From positions 62,001 to 126,000 of the forward strand of contig JAPEVF010000054.1 in assembly GCA_029747585.1 (NCBI GenBank): a stretch of 64,000 bases of DNA, read 5' to 3'. The position numbers and the translations under genes were made by a program. Within the stretch, counting starts at the first letter, position 1; every line of letters starts with the position of its first letter. The notes under the pieces were generated by a model. That model did no database searches and was not told the origin of the DNA. It saw nothing but the letters and a program-made list of their open reading frames with translations. Shown here in pieces: positions 59,260-64,000 of the stretch. The DNA is from Pleurotus djamor. Taxonomy: Eukaryota; Basidiomycota; Agaricomycetes; Agaricales; Pleurotaceae.

Positions 59260-59648
59260 GTTCTGAACACTGCCTGAATGACTGCGCCTTTGTCTACCCT
59301 TGTTTCGTTTGATACCTTGCAGCTTTTAGATATCTCATAGACACCTAGATTGATATAGACTTATAGAGTACGGACGCATATTTATTGCTCTTCCGTGTTA
59401 ATAATTGATGTATACAAGCTTGCCACTCATGTCGTTCCATGTCGTTCGGTGATTGGGCTCCGACGAGCTCATGTGGACAGGAAATTGGTCCTAGTGGATT
59501 CATCCTGGTTCACATGCAGGTCCATCGACATCTCTCAAACTGCGCAGAAGAAATGCGAACAAAGATACATTATGGGTTAGGACTGACCAAGAACATCTAT
59601 TCTAACTGTACATACACAACCGCGATAATTATGAATCGATTTGACGGA
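59260..59648. other. Convergent 3' regions
   Basis: 3' flanks of the NADH dehydrogenase and ribose-5-phosphate isomerase, with a TATAGAGTA element at 59362-59370. Confidence 0.5.
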
Positions 59649-61007
59649 CTATGCTGATGCAGCTACGGTCTCAACTCTCCCATCATCAAACTTGACCGTA
59701 ACGCTCCCATCCTGCGCAAGACGCCATTAACTTCCGCCAACGCGAGTAAAAGTCACATATCATCTCACCTCATTACCAAAGTACGCAGCCTGAGCCATAT
59801 GGCAGAACAGCCCCACCTCAACGACACCAGTGAGCATCTTGATTCGTGCCATGATCTACAAAAGGGGACGCGATGAGTACCGAAAGCGTCTTCTCCAAAT
59901 GATATTATCTGACCTCGTAAGGTTTCTCCATATGTTCCCTCTCAAAGGGTGCGTCGATGATGAAATTGCCATTATCTGATACGACTGGACCAGCTAAAAT
60001 GCGGTTCGCGGATGAACATCAAATCCGACGGACCCACTGGAGCGAAAGGACAAACCTTTGGCAACCGCCATTCGGAGTGTGGCTCTCGGAGATCCCAAAA
60101 TATGGTGCAAGTTCTGGAGGACTTTCGCGTATGCGAACGGGACGACTTCTATAGGGACGCCGGGTTTGAACTGATAAACGTGGTGTCACTTGGGAGGGTA
60201 TGGAGACAGTGGGAAACGGGAAGATGCTAACGCACGTTTGTACCCAGGAATTCCACATTCTTGCGGTAATCGGCGACGAGGATGAACCTTTCCAGAATCA
60301 GTCCATCATCTGAACGGAACTGAGTGGGTAGTATGTGGAATTTGGACGTACGTTTTGGCTGCCTCTGCTAGAACTTTTTCACGGAGATGGCACGCGCCTC
60401 CGCCTTTGATACAGTTGAGGTCGTGGTCGACTCTGATCACACTTTTTATTATGCAACTAAGGAAAGTAGAAATAGACTTACTCGTCGGCACCATCGATTG
60501 TGACGTCTATCGTTGGGTATTGATCGACGTCGCCGAGGTTAAGTTGGGATGATACGATGAGTTCCTTGGACTGAAAGCCTGTAAGAGGGTAAGCTACCAC
60601 ATAAGGGGAGAGATTCGCAGATTCACACCATACCGGTAGGAATGAAGACACGATCTTTGTTAGCCTCGAATCCCTGTTGCACTATGCGTTCTACGACATA
60701 AGGCACCGTAGATCCTGGGACATGTAAACGTCAGTGCAGTGCTCGAAGTAGGAAACTGGGGTGTGTGTATACCAGAACCAATTCCAATGACTCTATGTTC
60801 TGGCTTAACATGCTGATCAACAGCCGTGTACGCCGCCAGCCGTTTTGAAGCCTCTATTGGGCTCAAGGGTTTGAGGACGGCTAAGTACATCTGTCAGCCA
60901 CCGAATGGTGTAGCACAAGGAGGATACTCACAAGCTTCCGCTGCTGCAACCGCTTTGTTTACGGCGACGGGTTGTATACGGGTTGCTGTTGGCGCTCTGA
61001 CAGGCAT
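59649..61007 (-). CDS. Ribose-5-phosphate isomerase A
   Basis: Non-oxidative pentose phosphate pathway enzyme interconverting ribose-5-P and ribulose-5-P. About eight exons on the minus strand. Signature blocks in order: KRLAAYTAVDQHVKPEHRVI, GIGSG joined to STVPYVVERI (phosphate loop), TIDVTIDGADEVD, LNCIKGGGACHLREKVLAEA (catalytic region) and the end VKFDDGRVETVAASA. The first exon (61007-60932) encodes a 25-residue Ala/Val-rich extension (MPVRAPTATRIQPVAVNK) that could be a targeting or linker segment. The family is strongly conserved, so assignment is secure even though the middle exon borders were not all fixed. Confidence 0.88.
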
Positions 61008-62539
61008 GGTATAGGTAGAGATATAGACGTGGCAGCGAGAGGAGAGGAGGAGGGTGTGTGTGGAAGTGTGATTGGTCCCGAGAAATTTAGTTATTCCAGC
61101 GATTTGTATGAATTGCGCACCACCCCAATGATAGCCAAGAAACAGCAGTCGTTTGTCCCGCATTTTTAGATCGTTTCAAGGACAACCCCACCCGTTCGTG
61201 TCATCAAAAGCGCAAGAGGTAGAGTATATCGAACGCGCGCAGAACCAGGTGGGCGACGATCGAAGAGAAGTTCATTTGAACAAAAATCCGAGGATCGGAG
61301 CGAGCTCCATCAACACCGAGGTCGAACGTGGACATTGTAGAGCACAGACTTACGAGAGATCCGTCTTATTCTGCGATGGTAGTGGCATCTCGTCAAGTTC
61401 GGACTTGGACTGGCGATTCGAGTGGGACACGGAGAAACGATGATACCTCAGATTCGATATCAAGGGGCGCGATGGAGGTGAAAGGAGCGATCTGACGGTA
61501 ATGTAGGTAGTCCGGCTTAGGCTAGCGGTCATATACTAACCGTAGAGAAATAGTAAACCGGTGGCAAGCGGTGAGATTGGGAGAAACGAGCGACAGGGGA
61601 TTTTCGGTGTTTGCGTATTGCTAAACTTGTCTAAATGGGGAATACGAGTTCTATTCTTCCGAGGGACGGATGAGAAACAGAGATTGTACAGTATATGTCG
61701 TAGGTGATATAAATAAACAAGTGTATATCGAGCGTACAAAAGGTGCAGTGAGCGTTGAACGTTTCAACGCTGGATGCGCGTCAAGGACGTAGCTAAGGTT
61801 GAAGAAGCGAGGATTAGACGTCTAGACATTGAATGTGGCCTACCAGCGGAGTCGTTGCGCATCCAGTAGAAGGATTACAGTAACAGAGCTCTACCAGCGA
61901 CAGTAGGAGGATGGGTTCCTGGGTCAAAAGGCCGAAAGCCTTGTGGCTTGGATCCTAGGTTGCTCGTGTGTTTCTACTCCAAGCCAAGTTTCGTGGAAAA
62001 TAGAAGGACATCGATCCGTAGGGCCTATACCACGAATGCCGGAAACTTATGTATGACGTGCGATTGGCCATTTGCTCTGAAATTTGAAGTTAAGATGCTT
62101 TGCGACAACCACGATGCGGAAGCCACAGGACCACGGACTCACTGTTTGGACATCCACTAGTAGTAGTAAGCCATCGGCAAGTTGAAACCAAGGCTCGTCG
62201 GGGCATCCATGGACCGCTCGTTTGAAGGGGGACATAGTTCAAGTGCAGAAAAGCGGAAGAAACGACGTCCGTAGTGGTAAGTTCCACCGGTTCCAGAATC
62301 TTTGTCCGCGCCTGGTGCCCGAAGAATCAAGATTGGATTTGCTTCGGGAAAAGCTACCGTAGTACTACGTGGTCGAAGGCACGACAGCGTCCAGTACCGT
62401 AGATTTCGAATGTTGAAGACGGAGAGTACAAAGCCAGTAATGCAGCGCAACATGACCGATCGGAAAGGGACACGCCATGTGGCTGTGCTCGTCTCTTCTC
62501 TCTTGGCCACCATCATCGACTTCGACTGTGTGAAGAAGG
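61008..62539. other. No recognisable gene
   Basis: Upstream of the isomerase and TFB5. Contains a TAGAGTATA element at about 61219. Open frames are short or overlap on opposite strands. Confidence 0.45.
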
Positions 62540-62915
62540 ATGAGGGCCATAAAAGGTTCTTCTTACAAACCTCTCTGCAAACTTATACGAAATACTGAAT
62601 CTCTTGAATAGGTGTCCTTCTGCAATGGTGTGCCTCGGTTGTACCTATGTAGGCCAAACCCCTCAGACCTGACACGCCGTTCTCAGTGACCCGGCCGTCA
62701 AGCAAATTTTACTTGCAATGAACGAAAAACAAAGCTTTATCATTGATGAACTTGATGATTACCATCTTGTCATCAAAGCCGACGAGGAGTACCGTGTTCG
62801 ACGCGACCTCGAAACGGAGGTTAGTCATGCGCCTCATCTACGTTGTGCACGCCAAGCCCACTCAACTCAACCACAGCTCGAGAAGAACACATACTCGCTG
62901 GAAGGAACATCATAG
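62540..62915 (+). CDS. TFIIH subunit 5 (TFB5/GTF2H5-like)
   Basis: The smallest core subunit of TFIIH, a partner of p52/Tfb2 in transcription and nucleotide-excision repair. Exons are 62540-62555 (16 nt), 62612-62627 (16 nt), 62687-62819 and 62877-62915, 67 residues. The spliced start MRAIKGVLLQCDPAVKQILL is the family's hallmark, followed by FIIDELDDYHLVIKADEE and the ending LEKNTYSLEGTS. Length fits the 65-72 residue family. Two successive 16-nt exons make the gene invisible as an open frame except for its middle. Confidence 0.9.
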
Positions 62916-63628
62916 CTGAAGCGCCTATCACAGCGCGAACAACAATATCATCTCAGGTTATCTCAGGTTGTAGCAATGTAGCAATGGCATTGTCATTGTT
63001 TCGGGTTTATCGCATGCGTCTCACTCCCCTCAAGCTGTCCCCGAAGCAAGCCTGGGTTGCAAGTCCCTAGCGTGAAACTCCTCAGATGGTGCCTGTACAA
63101 CATGAAGATGTCTGGTTGCGGTGTTCTTGGTTGGTCCTTGGTTACCTTAGTACACCGTCCCAGATCCATTTTCTCCTGCGCCCTTCCAAATGGACGTACA
63201 TGTAGCCGTCACTGAAGCGTCGATAGCTTTCATCTTGCATGAGCTAATCACCACATGACTAGCTGAACGTTGAAACCGAAGCTCTGCAGAATCCTCGGCG
63301 AGGTGGCCTCGGCTGTCAGGGGTATCCTCAGGAGATCCCTATCTTCTCTGATCCCGTTCTTTGATCTCCCCATCATTCGGCGATGTTGACCCACCTACTT
63401 TAGCGACAACTCATCTGAGACATCCAAGGGTCAATGGGACTGAAAGTGGTGCTCTGCTCGGAATTGCCGGCCTCGGAGAATGGGTGTAAGAGCGGGGTCA
63501 CCGGAGGTTCCCACGGCGGCTTTACCTCTGGAAAATCTTGATATGAAGCCCATGTATTCGCCAACGCATTTCCCTCAAAATCAAATTACTCCTTCTTTCC
63601 CTCGTTCTCATCGACGCCCACGACGGCG
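62916..63628. other. Upstream region of AROM
   Basis: Intergenic; short frames only, nothing recognisable. Confidence 0.5.
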
Positions 63629-64000
63629 ATGGCGGCGACCGATGTCTTCAAAGTGTCCATCTTGGGCAAGGATTCGATCCATTGTGGCTTCCACCTGATC
63701 CCGTACATCGCTACCACCGTTTTGTCTACATTGCAATCTTCCACGTATGTTCTCATCACCGACACGAACGTCGCCGGATTCCACTTGGCTGCTTTTGAAG
63801 AGCAGTTCAATGCTGCTATTAGCAAGTTGGATGGCTCTGCAAAGCCTCGGTTCCTCAGTCACGTCATCTCTCCTGGCGAGATGTCGAAAAGCCGCGAAGG
63901 CAAAGCCAACATCGAAGATTTCTTGCTTCTCAACAAATGTACTCGCGACACCGTGGTTCTCGCTCTAGGAGGAGGAGTCATCGGTGATCTTGTCGGATTT
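63629..64000 (+). CDS. Pentafunctional AROM polypeptide, N-terminal part (window edge)
   Basis: The frame opens with [20 protein letters not shown] and runs off the end after 124 codons without a stop. The visible segment is the start of the 3-dehydroquinate synthase domain: [36 protein letters not shown] and [14 protein letters not shown], the NAD-binding GGG...GD region. In fungi this domain begins the five-domain AROM protein of the shikimate pathway (steps 2-6); that the other four domains follow is an inference. Confidence 0.88.
   Translation, partial: MAATDVFKVSILGKDSIHCGFHLIPYIATTVLSTLQSSTYVLITDTNVAGFHLAAFEEQFNAAISKLDGSAKPRFLSHVISPGEMSKSREGKANIEDFLLLNKCTRDTVVLALGGGVIGDLVGF

Noticed and set aside
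1..64000. CRISPR arrays, rRNA or tRNA genes, and complete transposons
   Set aside because: I looked for repeat-spacer arrays, T-loop consensus with pairing stems, and transposase or reverse-transcriptase motifs, and found none I could support by eye.

Overview
The window is fungal nuclear DNA from a mushroom-forming basidiomycete (Agaricomycetes-like). The reasons are intron-dense genes with mostly 50-70 nt GT-AG introns, a class I hydrophobin, several F-box families typical of this group, an aspzincin-type protease, a cytochrome P450 and mitochondrial/nuclear housekeeping genes. There is no bacterial or viral gene organisation. All gene models below were spliced by eye from reading-frame continuity and GT/AG borders.

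Left part (0.5-21.9 kb) is metal- and redox-flavoured. It holds a copper transporter (Ctr) beside a class I methyltransferase. That two-gene unit is duplicated in tandem; in the second copy the Ctr is dead while the methyltransferase is intact. After an F-box gene and a small secreted M35-like protease come a second intact Ctr, a ferric/cupric reductase, an O-methyltransferase and a C2HC zinc-finger protein. A hidden three-exon, 34-residue metallothionein at 40.0-40.2 kb fits the same theme: reductase makes Cu(I), Ctr imports it, metallothionein buffers it.

Middle part (22-39 kb) is gene-poor and accessory: a P450, small hypothetical genes, a 231-residue single-exon protein of unknown function, an F-box/LRR-like gene, a second copy of the F-box gene seen at 6.7-9.1 kb, and a broken 3' copy of the zinc-finger gene.

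From 41.9 to 50.3 kb there is a large inverted duplication with arms of about 3 kb. Each arm carries a protein with a HeLo-like N-terminus facing tail-to-tail a secreted 12-cysteine protein built from two six-cysteine repeats. The mitochondrial ribosomal protein uS4m sits in the centre. A third 12-cysteine gene lies just outside.

Right part (52-64 kb) is mostly conserved: hydrophobin, short-chain dehydrogenase (with an 8-nt exon carrying the catalytic lysine), a Mug135-like protein, alternative NADH dehydrogenase, ribose-5-phosphate isomerase, the TFIIH subunit TFB5 (two 16-nt exons) and the start of the pentafunctional AROM gene, cut by the window edge.

Two window-wide observations matter to any reader. 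First, single N bases beside homopolymers break the frame of at least four otherwise good genes, and dropping the N restores each frame, so these are probably sequence artefacts. Second, the 9-mer TACTCTATA and its core TACTCTA are strongly over-represented, mostly outside coding exons.
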